Source: Oscillospiraceae bacterium (GTDB lineage Bacteria > Bacillota > Clostridia > Oscillospirales > CAG-272). From it: 62,963 nucleotides of DNA. The DNA is taken from positions 1 to 62,963 of the forward strand of contig SVTL01000012.1 in assembly GCA_015063795.1 (NCBI GenBank), read 5' to 3'. The translations under genes were made by a program, and so were the position numbers. Positions within the stretch are counted from its first letter, which is position 1. Each line of letters begins with the position of its first letter. The notes under the pieces were generated by a model that saw only the letters and a list, made by a program, of their open reading frames with translations, ran no database searches and had not been told where the DNA came from. Below, piece after piece: positions 18,223 through 26,889 of this stretch.

Positions 18223-19392
18223 TCAATCGAACACGTACTGACCGCGGTCGGTACGGATGGTGACCTTATTGCCGTTCCCGGCATTTTCCTCGATGCGGCC
18301 GATGATTCTGGCCTCCACGCCGAAGCGCTCGGCTCTCTTGATCAGGTCTGCCGCCTCTTTTTCTTCACAGTACATCTCCAGGCGGTGCCCCATGTTGAAC
18401 ACCGCATACATCTCCTTGTCGCCGATGTCGCTGTTTTCGCCGATCAGCTTGAACAGCGGAGGTGTGTCAAAAAGGTTGTCCTTGATGTAATGAAGCCCGC
18501 GGCCGAAGTTCTTGCACTTGGCCTGTCCGCCGCCGGTGCAGTGCACCATACCGTGGATGCGCTCGCGGCCGCCGTCGAGAATGGACTTGACCACCGGTGC
18601 ATAGGTACGGGTGGGAGAGAGGATGGCATCGCCCACGCTCACATCGGTGCCGGGGAGGATGTCGTGAAAGCGGTACTTGCCGCAGTAGACCTTCGATTCG
18701 TCGATGGTGTCGGAGAAGGTTTCGGGATACTTGGTGTAATACTCGTGGCAGAGGAGCAGATGACGGGCAGCGGTCAGACCGTTGGAGCCCATGCCCGCGT
18801 TGTAGCGGTCCTCATAATCGGCCTTGCCGAAGGAGGCAAAGCCCACGATCACATCGCCGGGACGGATGTTGTTGCAGTCGATGACGTGCGCTCTCTTCAT
18901 GCGCACAAAGAAGGTGGAATCCACGATCAGCGTGGAGACCAGATCGCCCACATCGGCCGTCTCACCGCCGCTCATGGTGATGTCCACGCCGTAATCGCGC
19001 ATCTTGCTCACAAAGGTCATATAGCCCTCGATGACCGACTTGATGGCGTTGCCGTCCACGCGGTGGGCATTGCGTCCGATGGTGTTGGACATGACAAAGC
19101 CCTCCGTGGCACCCACGCACAGCAGGTCATCCAGATTCATGACCATCGAATCCTGCGCGATATCGGAAAAGGCGGAATAGGCGCCGGTTTCCTTGAATTT
19201 GATATAGGCCAGCGAGGATTTGGTTCCCGCTCCGTCGGCGTGCATGGCCGCGCAGTAAGCAGGGTCACCGCAGGGATCGGCGATCAGCTGGCAGAATGCG
19301 CCGCTGAACAGCCCCTTATCCAGGTTGGCAACGGCTTTGTGAACTTCGGTTTTGCTGGCGGACACGCCGCGGGACATATAAGCTTCAGACAT
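18223..19392 (-). CDS. purM: Phosphoribosylformylglycinamidine cyclo-ligase (AIR synthase), long variant
   Basis: 389 aa. AIR-synthase fold with MHADGAGTKSSLAY near the N-terminus, MNLDDLLCVGA, the Gly-rich TMSGGETADVGDL and the C-terminal HGMVHCTGGG. It forms aminoimidazole ribotide in purine synthesis. The sequence (opening MSRGVSASKTEVHKAVANLDKG) recalls the PurM variant common in Bacteroidetes rather than the ~345-aa Firmicutes form; that comparison is from memory. No other pur gene is adjacent. The ATG at 19390-19392 follows GAAGGGAAC. Confidence 0.85.
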   Translation of the reverse strand: MSEAYMSRGVSASKTEVHKAVANLDKGLFSGAFCQLIADPCGDPAYCAAMHADGAGTKSSLAYIKFKETGAYSAFSDIAQDSMVMNLDDLLCVGATEGFVMSNTIGRNAHRVDGNAIKSVIEGYMTFVSKMRDYGVDITMSGGETADVGDLVSTLIVDSTFFVRMKRAHVIDCNNIRPGDVIVGFASFGKADYEDRYNAGMGSNGLTAARHLLLCHEYYTKYPETFSDTIDESKVYCGKYRFHDILPGTDVSVGDAILSPTRTYAPVVKSILDGGRERIHGMVHCTGGGQAKCKNFGRGLHYIKDNLFDTPPLFKLIGENSDIGDKEMYAVFNMGHRLEMYCEEKEAADLIKRAERFGVEARIIGRIEENAGNGNKVTIRTDRGQYVFD

Positions 19393-19506
19393 AGGTTTGT
19401 TCCCTTCTTCTTTTGTGTTGTCGGATCTTCTCACATACGATATGAACGCGCCCCGCACAAAACTTCGTGTACGGGGCGTGCGGTTTTTCTTCGTTATACC
19501 GGCTTT

Positions 19507-20658
19507 TTACTGTCTGCCGCGCCTGTTGAGCAGCGTGACGATGTCATCAAAATCCTCGTCGCTGATGCTGCCCTGCTCCGAAGAGGCAGGCTCATCCTTG
19601 CGGTCGGCAAAATAGTTGGCGGTGAGGTCCTCGTCGTCCTCCTTCGCCGGTGCAGCCTTCTTCTCTGCGCGCTCTGCGGGACGGAAACGGTATTCCTTGC
19701 TTACCGAATCAAAGCCGGTGGCAATGACCGTAACGCGGATCTCATCCTCCAGCGTCTCATCAAAGATGTTACCGATGATGATGTTCGCCTCGGGATCGGC
19801 CTCGCTTGTGATGGCGGCAACTGCCGTGTCAACATCCTCCAAAGAGATATCGGGCGAGCTGGTGATGTTGACCAGCATGGCCTTCGCACCCTTGATGGAG
19901 GTTTCAAGCAGCGGGCTGGACACAGCCATGCTGACCGCCTGCTCTGCCTTATCCTTACCCTGTGCCGCACCGATACCCATATGAGCATTGCCGGCATTCT
20001 TCATCACCGAGGAAACATCGGCGAAGTCCAGATTCATATAACCGTTTTTGGTAACCAGGTCCGAAATGCTCTGCACACCGCGGCGCAAAACATCGTCGGC
20101 AATTTTGAAAGCATTCATCAGCGTCAGCTTGGTATCGGGGATCTGCTTGAGTCTTTCGTTGGGAATGACGATCAGCGAATCCACCTGCTCGGCCAGCAGC
20201 TTGATACCCTCTTCTGCCTGCATCATGCGGCGCTTTCCTTCAAAAGCAAAGGGCTTGGTGACAACGCCGATGGTCAGCTTGTCCAGCTCCTTGGCGATGC
20301 GCGCCACAACAGGAGCCGCACCCGTTCCGGTGCCGCCGCCCATACCGGCCGCCACGAACACCATGTCCGCATCCTTGATGGCCTGAGCGATCTCTTCGGC
20401 GCTTTCTTCCGCCGCCTTCTGTCCGATTTCGGGATTACCGCCCGCACCGCGTCCCTTGGTCAGCTTTTCGCCGATGGTGACCTTTTGCATGACCTCGATC
20501 TGATCGAGCACCTGCTTATCGGTGTTGACGGTGATGAAATTGACATCCTTTATATTGGCTTCGATCATGTGGTTGACTGCGTTTCCGCCGCCGCCGCCCA
20601 CGCCGATGACCACGATATTGACTACCGGCTTGTTGTAACCTTCCATTTCAAAATCCAT
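19507..20658 (-). CDS. ftsZ: Cell division protein FtsZ
   Basis: Tubulin-like GTPase that forms the division ring. 383 aa: N-terminal [16 protein letters not shown], the tubulin signature [13 protein letters not shown] (about 105-117), the T7 loop NLDFADV with its catalytic Asp, then a variable linker and a conserved tail. It has its own promoter and a structured 5' leader, separate from ftsQ by 204 bp. No ftsA is next to it, so the membrane tether must be encoded elsewhere or be a different protein such as SepF. Confidence 0.98.
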   Translation of the reverse strand: MDFEMEGYNKPVVNIVVIGVGGGGGNAVNHMIEANIKDVNFITVNTDKQVLDQIEVMQKVTIGEKLTKGRGAGGNPEIGQKAAEESAEEIAQAIKDADMVFVAAGMGGGTGTGAAPVVARIAKELDKLTIGVVTKPFAFEGKRRMMQAEEGIKLLAEQVDSLIVIPNERLKQIPDTKLTLMNAFKIADDVLRRGVQSISDLVTKNGYMNLDFADVSSVMKNAGNAHMGIGAAQGKDKAEQAVSMAVSSPLLETSIKGAKAMLVNITSSPDISLEDVDTAVAAITSEADPEANIIIGNIFDETLEDEIRVTVIATGFDSVSKEYRFRPAERAEKKAAPAKEDDEDLTANYFADRKDEPASSEQGSISDEDFDDIVTLLNRRGRQ

Positions 20659-20736
20659 TGTTTTTTCTTCCTCCCAAAACCATTATTCGGACATTGCCAA
20701 GGGGATCTGCTTATCGTTGTCTGCCAGTGGTTGTTT

Positions 20737-20767
20737 GTTTCCGATCGGAGCTTCCGACAACGGAAAC
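20737..20767 (-). other. Stable two-part hairpin in the ftsZ 5' leader
   Basis: Nested arms GTTTCCG/CGGAAAC (outer) and TCGGA/TCCGA (inner) fold into one long stem about 80 nt upstream of the ftsZ start codon. There is no T run after it, so it is not a terminator. It may stabilise the mRNA or be a protein-binding site. Confidence 0.55.
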
Positions 20768-20799
20768 GATGCAGAGTTTTCACCTATTTTATCTATTAT

Positions 20800-20828
20800 A
20801 TGATACTCTTTTTTTGTTTTTTTTGCAA
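20800..20828 (-). promoter_or_regulatory. Promoter of ftsZ
   Basis: TTGCAA (20823-20828), 17 bp consisting almost only of A, then TATCAT (20800-20805); TATAAT (20795-20800) overlaps as an alternative -10. Confidence 0.6.
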
Positions 20829-20862
20829 GGGCTTTTCGCGGATTCTTCCAAATATTAACATA

Positions 20863-21705
20863 TTATTCATCGCTTGAACTTTTATTGTTCAAAATAACCG
20901 ATCCCACCGACACATCGTGGGCATCCACCTCGCCCGATTGCTCCTCGTCAAAGGTTTCGATCATCATGCCCGCAAAGGTCAGCTTGGTATCGATGTCCCC
21001 GCTGTCCCCCAGGTAGATGCGCCAGCGGTCGCAATAGGTAACGTAAATGCTGAAGCGCTTGGAAAAATCGATCTCGGTCAGCTGATCAAACATCTCCGCG
21101 ATCTCCAGCTTGATCAAAAGCTCCTTGGCATACACCGACACGCTGCGGTTGGCAAACACGATCTCCTCACCCACCACCGCATAGATGCAGTCGGGGATCA
21201 GCAGATGCTTCAGCGCCGGCTCAAAGGTTTCGATATAAGCAAAGTCCGCCGTTTTTTCCAGCACGCGCATGGTGCTTGACAGCACAAAATATTCTCCGCA
21301 GATCGACGTGTAATAGATGGGACGGTCCTCGCTCACCTCAATCTGAAGCGTGGTGGGCAGCAGACGGCTGACATGGACGTCGCTTATGTAGGGGAAGCGC
21401 TCCATCACCGCCGCAGCAATGTCCGCCCGATCCACGCCGTAGAGATTGTCTTTTGCCTGAATGCCGCTGGCATCCACGATCCCATGGGGATCCACCCGGC
21501 GCGCACCGACCACATTTACCCGTTCCACGCGCAGAAAAATGGCCCCGCAGCCGATGATGAACACCGTGAAGAGGATGATTGCCACCGCGATATAGAACAC
21601 ACGGCTCAAAATCCCGTTGACGAGGTTTTTGGTCTTCAGCCTCTCCAACGATTCGTCGCCGATATACGGTTGTGTCTGATTGTTCACATAATAATTCGTA
21701 TCCAT
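20863..21705 (-). CDS. ftsQ: Division protein FtsQ/DivIB with POTRA domain
   Basis: 280 aa. Short cytoplasmic N-terminus, one membrane helix (about 34-54; FYIAVAIILFTVFIIGCGAIF) and an extracellular POTRA domain (about 58-130) beginning LRVERVNVVGARRVDPHGIVDASGI, followed by the beta domain. It organises FtsL/FtsB and the septal peptidoglycan synthase. It lies 12 bp downstream of murG. Confidence 0.9.
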   Translation of the reverse strand: MDTNYYVNNQTQPYIGDESLERLKTKNLVNGILSRVFYIAVAIILFTVFIIGCGAIFLRVERVNVVGARRVDPHGIVDASGIQAKDNLYGVDRADIAAAVMERFPYISDVHVSRLLPTTLQIEVSEDRPIYYTSICGEYFVLSSTMRVLEKTADFAYIETFEPALKHLLIPDCIYAVVGEEIVFANRSVSVYAKELLIKLEIAEMFDQLTEIDFSKRFSIYVTYCDRWRIYLGDSGDIDTKLTFAGMMIETFDEEQSGEVDAHDVSVGSVILNNKSSSDE

Positions 21706-21717
21706 AAGGACATTATA

Positions 21718-22839
21718 CTACATTTTTTCCTTTTTCACAAGACTTATCAGCAAATTGTATATCCGTTCGCCCGCATTTTTCATGGCCATCGAGCTCATGG
21801 CCTCGCTCATGCGCTTCAATGTTTCTTCATCGGCCAGCAATTTCTCCACCGCCTGTGCCAGAACGCCCTCTTTCAGATCCTTTTCCTCGATCAGCAGCGC
21901 GCCGCCGCGGTCGGCCAGCACCTTGGCATTTTTATATTGGTGGTTGTCGGTGACATTGGGCGAGGGGATCAGGATGCAGGGCTTGCCCAGAATCTCCAGC
22001 TCGGAGAGCGTCATCGAGCCGGCGCGATTGATGACCAGATCGGCCGATGCCATCAGCGAGGGCATATCGTAGATGTATTCGCGGAGCTGAATGTTCTCTG
22101 CTTTCTCCAGCCCCATCTCCTCAAATTTCGCCTTCGCGATCTCATACTCGATCGCACCGGTGCCGTGAATGTGCAGCACCTCGGGGTGGTTGATCGTATA
22201 CCGCTTCATCACATCCAGCACATTGAAATTCACCTGCTCGGCACCCATGCTGCCTCCGCAGGAGAGGATCAGACGGCGGTACTTCCCTTCCACACCCTGC
22301 TTCCTCCGCTCCTCCGCTCCGTCCAGAGACAGGAAGAGAGGATTGACGGGATTGCCCACATGCACCGCCTTTTCGGGCGATTTCAGATGCGCCTTGGTCT
22401 CCTCGTAGCAGACCATAAACAGGTCGGTGTATTTTTCTAACATCCGCGTGGTCATGCCGGGGAAGGCATTGGCCTCATGCAGAGCGGTGGGAATGCCCAT
22501 CAGCGACGCGGCCTTGACCACCGGCCAGCAGACATAGCCGCCCGTCCCCACCACCAGATCGGGCTTGAACTCCTTGATTATCTTTTTTGCCTCGAACACC
22601 GAGGTGAAGGCAAGCAAAAACGTCCGCAGGTTGGACAGCGTCAGGCGTCGGCTCAGCGGACGGACATCCACATGATAAAGCGGATAGCCCTCCTTCGGGA
22701 CCAGCTTGTTCTCGATGCCCCGGGGCGTGCCCGCAAAGGCAATGACGCTGTCGGGATCATGCTTTTTGATCTGAGCGGCTATGGCCAGAGCGGGATTGAC
22801 GTGTCCGCCCGTGCCGCCGCCTGTCATCAGTACTCTCAT
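21718..22839 (-). CDS. murG: UDP-GlcNAc--undecaprenyl-PP-MurNAc-pentapeptide GlcNAc transferase
   Basis: Makes lipid II from lipid I on the inner face of the membrane. 373 aa with the N-terminal glycine loop TGGGTGGHVNPALAIA, the second loop VVGTGGYVCWPVV, and the UDP-GlcNAc region LILSCGGSMGAEQVN and LVINRAGSMTLSELE. Usual length. Located between the zinc-ribbon gene and ftsQ. Confidence 0.96.
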   Translation of the reverse strand: MRVLMTGGGTGGHVNPALAIAAQIKKHDPDSVIAFAGTPRGIENKLVPKEGYPLYHVDVRPLSRRLTLSNLRTFLLAFTSVFEAKKIIKEFKPDLVVGTGGYVCWPVVKAASLMGIPTALHEANAFPGMTTRMLEKYTDLFMVCYEETKAHLKSPEKAVHVGNPVNPLFLSLDGAEERRKQGVEGKYRRLILSCGGSMGAEQVNFNVLDVMKRYTINHPEVLHIHGTGAIEYEIAKAKFEEMGLEKAENIQLREYIYDMPSLMASADLVINRAGSMTLSELEILGKPCILIPSPNVTDNHQYKNAKVLADRGGALLIEEKDLKEGVLAQAVEKLLADEETLKRMSEAMSSMAMKNAGERIYNLLISLVKKEKM

Positions 22840-22947
22840 AGTCTCTGTCTTTCTTTTTCGGTATTTTTTCGGATTTGTTCGGAAAGGTCGAAGCGCCTTG
22901 ACCGTGTTCGGAGGCTCACAAAGCGTTTTGGGAGAACGCCCGTCCGC

Positions 22948-23190
22948 TTATCGACGGTTGAAGTCGCTTGTCGGATCGGCATAATCGATCACGATCTTGC
23001 GGCAGGAGCGGCAAAGATGGGCCTCCACCGCCGAGCCTCGGAGAAAGGACTGCTCGGAGAGAAGGACCGAGCCTTCATGAAATTCGGCGCGGTTGAAAAG
23101 CGGTCTTTTTTCACCGCTGATCCAGCAAAGCTCGTGGTTGCTTGCGATCAGTCCTTTTTCGGTCTGCGCGCCGCAGTAGGGGCATGTCAT
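22948..23190 (-). CDS. Small zinc-ribbon protein (DUF6487-like)
   Basis: 80 aa. Begins MTCPYCGAQTEKGLIASNHE and has a second pair CRSCRK (about 60-65), so two CxxC pairs probably hold one zinc. The middle carries W and a basic PLF/NRAEF stretch. It resembles the DUF6487 type of small cysteine-rich proteins, function unknown. It is inserted between ftsW (42 bp upstream) and murG (108 bp downstream) and shares their strand, so it is probably cotranscribed. Confidence 0.7.
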   Translation of the reverse strand: MTCPYCGAQTEKGLIASNHELCWISGEKRPLFNRAEFHEGSVLLSEQSFLRGSAVEAHLCRSCRKIVIDYADPTSDFNRR

Positions 23191-23232
23191 CGGCTTTTCC
23201 TCCGTTATGTAAGAATAGGATGCTCGTTTTTT

Positions 23233-24486
23233 CTACAGTTTATCCTGATAGGAATAGCGGGAGATCGAGAGCAGGAGTCCCATCTCCGCCATGAGAATGA
23301 CCAGCGCCGAGCCGCCGTAGCTGAAGAACGGCAGGGTAATGCCGGTGTTGGGGATGGTGTTGGTCACCACCGCGATGTTCAAAAAGGCCTGCATGCCCAC
23401 CTTGCCCACGATGCCGATGGCAGTCAGCTTCATAAACGGATCGGGAGCGCGGTTGGCGATGACAAATCCACGCCAGACGAACACCGCAAACAGCGCGATG
23501 ACCGCCACGCTTCCCACAAAGCCAAGCTCCTCGGCGATGATGGAATAGATAAAGTCATTCTGCGGCATGGAAACAAAGCGGTGCTTCAGACGGCTCTGTC
23601 CCAGTCCGACGCCCAAAAAGCCGCCGCTTCCCACCGCGTTCAGACCGTGGATCGTCTGCCAGATCTCGTTCTGAGCCGAGTAATTTTCGGGGTGGAGCCA
23701 GGTGTCCACGCGAAGCCGCGCATGGGCGCTGAAGGAGATCAGCAGCGAGGCCGCGCATACTGCCATCACGCCCGCCACACCGAACCAGATCTTGCGCGCG
23801 CCGCCGCAAAAGACGATCATCATGCCGATGGCAAAGATGATGATGGTGCCCGACACGTGCTTTTCCAGCATGACCAGCACGCACACGCCGACGATGATCA
23901 GCAGCGGCAGACCGATGCCGTAAAGAGAGGCGGTCTTGAACGAACGCTTATCCAGCACCTGCTTTTGATAATACGAATAGTATTTGGCCAGAATCATGGC
24001 GATGGCCAGCTTCATAAACTCCGAGGGCTGGACACCGAAGCTGGTGCCGGGGATGCCGATCCAGCGCTGGGCGCCGCCTGCGTCAAAGCCGGCGAACAGC
24101 ACCGCCACCAGCAGCAGGCAGACGATCCCGAAAAACAGGGGCGTATACTTTTCATACACCGACGGCTCGATCCACGAAGCGACAAACATCGCCGCAAATC
24201 CCACCGCCAGAAAGGCCAGCTGCCGCCAGACAAAGTACATGCTGTCGCCGTATTTGTCCAACGCATACGGGTAGCTGGCGCTGAAGACCATCACCGAGCC
24301 GAAGCTGACCATGATGATGATCAGCACAAGCATGGTGCGGTCGATGCCCCCGCGAACCCGTGTGATCTCTGGTCCCTGCGGAGAGGAAGGCGGCGTTTTT
24401 GCCGTTTTTTCGCGCACGGGGGCTTTCTTCTTTTTGTCCTCCGGAATGAATTCCAATCCGGTGCTTTGGTTTCTGTTCATAGGCAT
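23233..24486 (-). CDS. ftsW: Septal peptidoglycan polymerase FtsW (SEDS family)
   Basis: 417 aa with a ~45-residue basic cytoplasmic start, then about ten membrane helices. SEDS hallmarks include GAQRWIGIPGTSFGVQPSEFMKL and the C-terminal TGITLPFFSYGGSALVILMAEMGLLL. It polymerises glycan strands from lipid II together with the PBP encoded upstream. The start follows the mraY stop by one base. It ends with a TAG codon, which shows that TAG functions as a stop in this genome. Confidence 0.95.
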   Translation of the reverse strand: MPMNRNQSTGLEFIPEDKKKKAPVREKTAKTPPSSPQGPEITRVRGGIDRTMLVLIIIMVSFGSVMVFSASYPYALDKYGDSMYFVWRQLAFLAVGFAAMFVASWIEPSVYEKYTPLFFGIVCLLLVAVLFAGFDAGGAQRWIGIPGTSFGVQPSEFMKLAIAMILAKYYSYYQKQVLDKRSFKTASLYGIGLPLLIIVGVCVLVMLEKHVSGTIIIFAIGMMIVFCGGARKIWFGVAGVMAVCAASLLISFSAHARLRVDTWLHPENYSAQNEIWQTIHGLNAVGSGGFLGVGLGQSRLKHRFVSMPQNDFIYSIIAEELGFVGSVAVIALFAVFVWRGFVIANRAPDPFMKLTAIGIVGKVGMQAFLNIAVVTNTIPNTGITLPFFSYGGSALVILMAEMGLLLSISRYSYQDKL

Positions 24487-24487
24487 T

Positions 24488-25462
24488 TCATCCGATCCAG
24501 GTAAAATAGGCGATCACGCCGAACAAAAACGTGACCAGAGAAAAGACGACGACAATGCGGATCTCGTTCCATCCGCATTTTTCAAAATGATGATGAATGG
24601 GCGCCATCTTGAAAATACGCTTTTTGGTCAGCTTATAGCAGCCCACCTGCAGAATGACCGACGCGCTTTCGATCAGATACACGATGCCGATCACCAGCAG
24701 CATCAGCGGCGAGCCCGACAAAAAGGCCATGCCGCAGACCAAGCCGCCCAAAAACAGCGAGCCGGTGTCACCCATGAACACACGGGCGGGATAGAAATTG
24801 TACACCAAAAAGCCGACGCAGCAGCCGATGCCGATGCCCGACAGCAGAGCCAGCGAGCCATTGCCCAAGGCGAAGGCGGCCACCGCATAGAACGCGGAGA
24901 CCACAAAGGTGACCGAGGAGGCCAGACCGTCCACACCGTCGGTCAGATTGACGCTGTTGACCATACCCGTCAGAAGCAGCAGGGCGATGACGTATGCGGC
25001 GATGCCGAATTCGATCTCCACGCCGAAGAAGGGGAGGACCAACGCCGTCTGAAAGCGGCCGAGAGCGGTCAGTCCGCCCAGATACAGAGCCGCGGCCAGC
25101 AGCTGAAGCAGGTACTTCTGCCCTGCGGTCAGCCCCTCATTCTGCTTTTTGACAAATTTGGTGTAATCATCCACAAAGCCGATGGCGCCGTTGACCAGCG
25201 CATAGGCAAAGGCCAGCACCAGCGGCAGGCTTTCCTCGCCCCAAAAAAGGAGCAGGAACGGGACAAAGACGACCGTTGCCGCCGCCATAAAGCCGAGTCC
25301 GCCCATGGTGGGGGTACCCTCTTTGTTTTTATGCCAGCGCGGACCGATGTCGAGGATCTTCTGCCCCATGCCGATGCTCTTCAGCTTGGGGATCAAAAAA
25401 CGCTCGATGGCGGCGGTCAGCGCCAGTGTCAGGATCATAGATACAAGAAATGCGGTCATCAT
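24488..25462 (-). CDS. mraY: Phospho-MurNAc-pentapeptide transferase
   Basis: Makes lipid I. 324 aa, about ten membrane helices. Motifs: KEGTPTMGGLGFM, GFVDDYTKFVKKQNEGLT (the DD motif), NSVNLTDGVDGLASSVT, FMGDTGSLFLGG, and PIHHHFEKCGWNE. murD normally follows mraY; here ftsW comes directly. Confidence 0.97.
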   Translation of the reverse strand: MMTAFLVSMILTLALTAAIERFLIPKLKSIGMGQKILDIGPRWHKNKEGTPTMGGLGFMAAATVVFVPFLLLFWGEESLPLVLAFAYALVNGAIGFVDDYTKFVKKQNEGLTAGQKYLLQLLAAALYLGGLTALGRFQTALVLPFFGVEIEFGIAAYVIALLLLTGMVNSVNLTDGVDGLASSVTFVVSAFYAVAAFALGNGSLALLSGIGIGCCVGFLVYNFYPARVFMGDTGSLFLGGLVCGMAFLSGSPLMLLVIGIVYLIESASVILQVGCYKLTKKRIFKMAPIHHHFEKCGWNEIRIVVVFSLVTFLFGVIAYFTWIG

Positions 25463-25524
25463 GGGCTTTCACGTTCCTCACTCGGTTTGTTTTTCGCCGA
25501 TATTCCATCGGCCGTTCAAAGGTC

Positions 25525-26889
25525 TTATAACAGCGCGATCAGTCTCTCAAGGCGCATGCCCCGCGAGGCCTTGACCAACAGAAGATCGCCGCTTTCGCAG
25601 AGCGTTTTTGCCGCCTCCGCCGCCTGCTCGATCTCTTCGGTCTCAAAGAATCGGACCTTGGTCAGTCCGCCCTCCATAGCGCCCTCGGCGATGGCCTTTG
25701 CCCCCTCACCCACGGTGATCAGCATCTCCAGACCGACCTCTGCCGCCTTGCGTCCCACCTTGCGGTGCAGCTCTTCGCTGGCGTCTCCCAATTCAAACAT
25801 ATCGCCGAGAACCGCCGCCTTACGACCGTTTTTGCTCAGCGCGGACAGGTTTTCCAGAGAGGCCATCATCGATTCGGGACCGGCGTTGTAGCAGTCCTCC
25901 AGAATCCAAAGGCCGTTCTTTTCATACAGATTCTGACGCATGCCCACCGTGCGATATCCCATCAGTCCGCGGCGGATGGTATCCTCCTCCGCGCCTGCGA
26001 GAAGCCCTGCGGCATATGCCGCCAGCGCATCGGTGACGTTGTGCTTTCCCGTGACGGGGAGGGTGACGCCGCAAACCGTTTTTTCACGCATGCGGACATC
26101 GAAGCGCGAGCATCCGTTTTCAAACACGATGTTTTCCGCAGTCAGATCGTTGCGCGCATCGGTCAGTCCGAAGGATACAGACTGACCGATGCTCTCTTCC
26201 CGATTACGCAGGAGGGGCTCGTCGCCGTGGAAGATCAGCGTTCCGCCGTTCATGCCGTCCAACAGCTCGCACTTGGCGGAGGCGATGTTTTCCCGTGTTT
26301 TCAGATACTCCAGATGCGAGGAGCCGATGCAGGTGATCACGCCGATGTGCGGCTCCAACACCCTTGCCATCTGCGAGATCTCGCCCCGTGCACTCATGCC
26401 CATCTCACAGACCACCGCCTTCGTCCCTCTCGGCATGGCCAGCAGCGTGAGCAGCAAACCGGTGATGGTGTTGTAATTGCTCTCGCTCTTGTGAGTGGGG
26501 CGGTCGGCAGACAGCACAGAGAAGATCATCTCCTTGGTGGTGGTCTTGCCCACGCTTCCGGTCACCGCCACCTTCAGCGGCGAGATCTCCGCCGTATGCG
26601 CCTTCGCTCCGCGGATCAGCGCCTCCAATGCATCCTCGCAGAGAAGCGCGGGACACTCCCCTCTCTGAGCGGAGGGCGAGCACAAAACCGCCGCGGCCCC
26701 CTTGGCTGCCGCCATCGGCACATAGGCATTGCCGTCCGCCTTTTCGCCGCGGAGAGCAACAAACAGCGTTCCTTTCTCAATTTCTCTTGAATCGGTGGAG
26801 ATCGAGGTGATCTTCACATCCTCCCCTTCATAGGGAAGAGAACAGAGAGCCGCCAGCTTTTTCAGCGTAAAATCCACGTTTATGATCAT
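25525..26889 (-). CDS. murF: UDP-MurNAc-tripeptide--D-Ala-D-Ala ligase
   Basis: Adds the terminal dipeptide to the peptidoglycan precursor. 454 aa; Mur ligase P-loop VAVTGSVGKTTTKEMI (about 106-121), HLEYLKTRENIASAK, and LEDCYNAGPESMMASL in the C-terminal domain. Its start overlaps the murE stop by 4 bp (ATGA). Confidence 0.95.
   Translation of the reverse strand: MIINVDFTLKKLAALCSLPYEGEDVKITSISTDSREIEKGTLFVALRGEKADGNAYVPMAAAKGAAAVLCSPSAQRGECPALLCEDALEALIRGAKAHTAEISPLKVAVTGSVGKTTTKEMIFSVLSADRPTHKSESNYNTITGLLLTLLAMPRGTKAVVCEMGMSARGEISQMARVLEPHIGVITCIGSSHLEYLKTRENIASAKCELLDGMNGGTLIFHGDEPLLRNREESIGQSVSFGLTDARNDLTAENIVFENGCSRFDVRMREKTVCGVTLPVTGKHNVTDALAAYAAGLLAGAEEDTIRRGLMGYRTVGMRQNLYEKNGLWILEDCYNAGPESMMASLENLSALSKNGRKAAVLGDMFELGDASEELHRKVGRKAAEVGLEMLITVGEGAKAIAEGAMEGGLTKVRFFETEEIEQAAEAAKTLCESGDLLLVKASRGMRLERLIALL

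Noticed and set aside
19443-19481. Strong stem CGCCCCG/CGGGGCG upstream of purM
   Set aside because: On the gene strand it is not followed by T residues; on the plus strand it is, but no plus-strand gene ends there. Not called a terminator.
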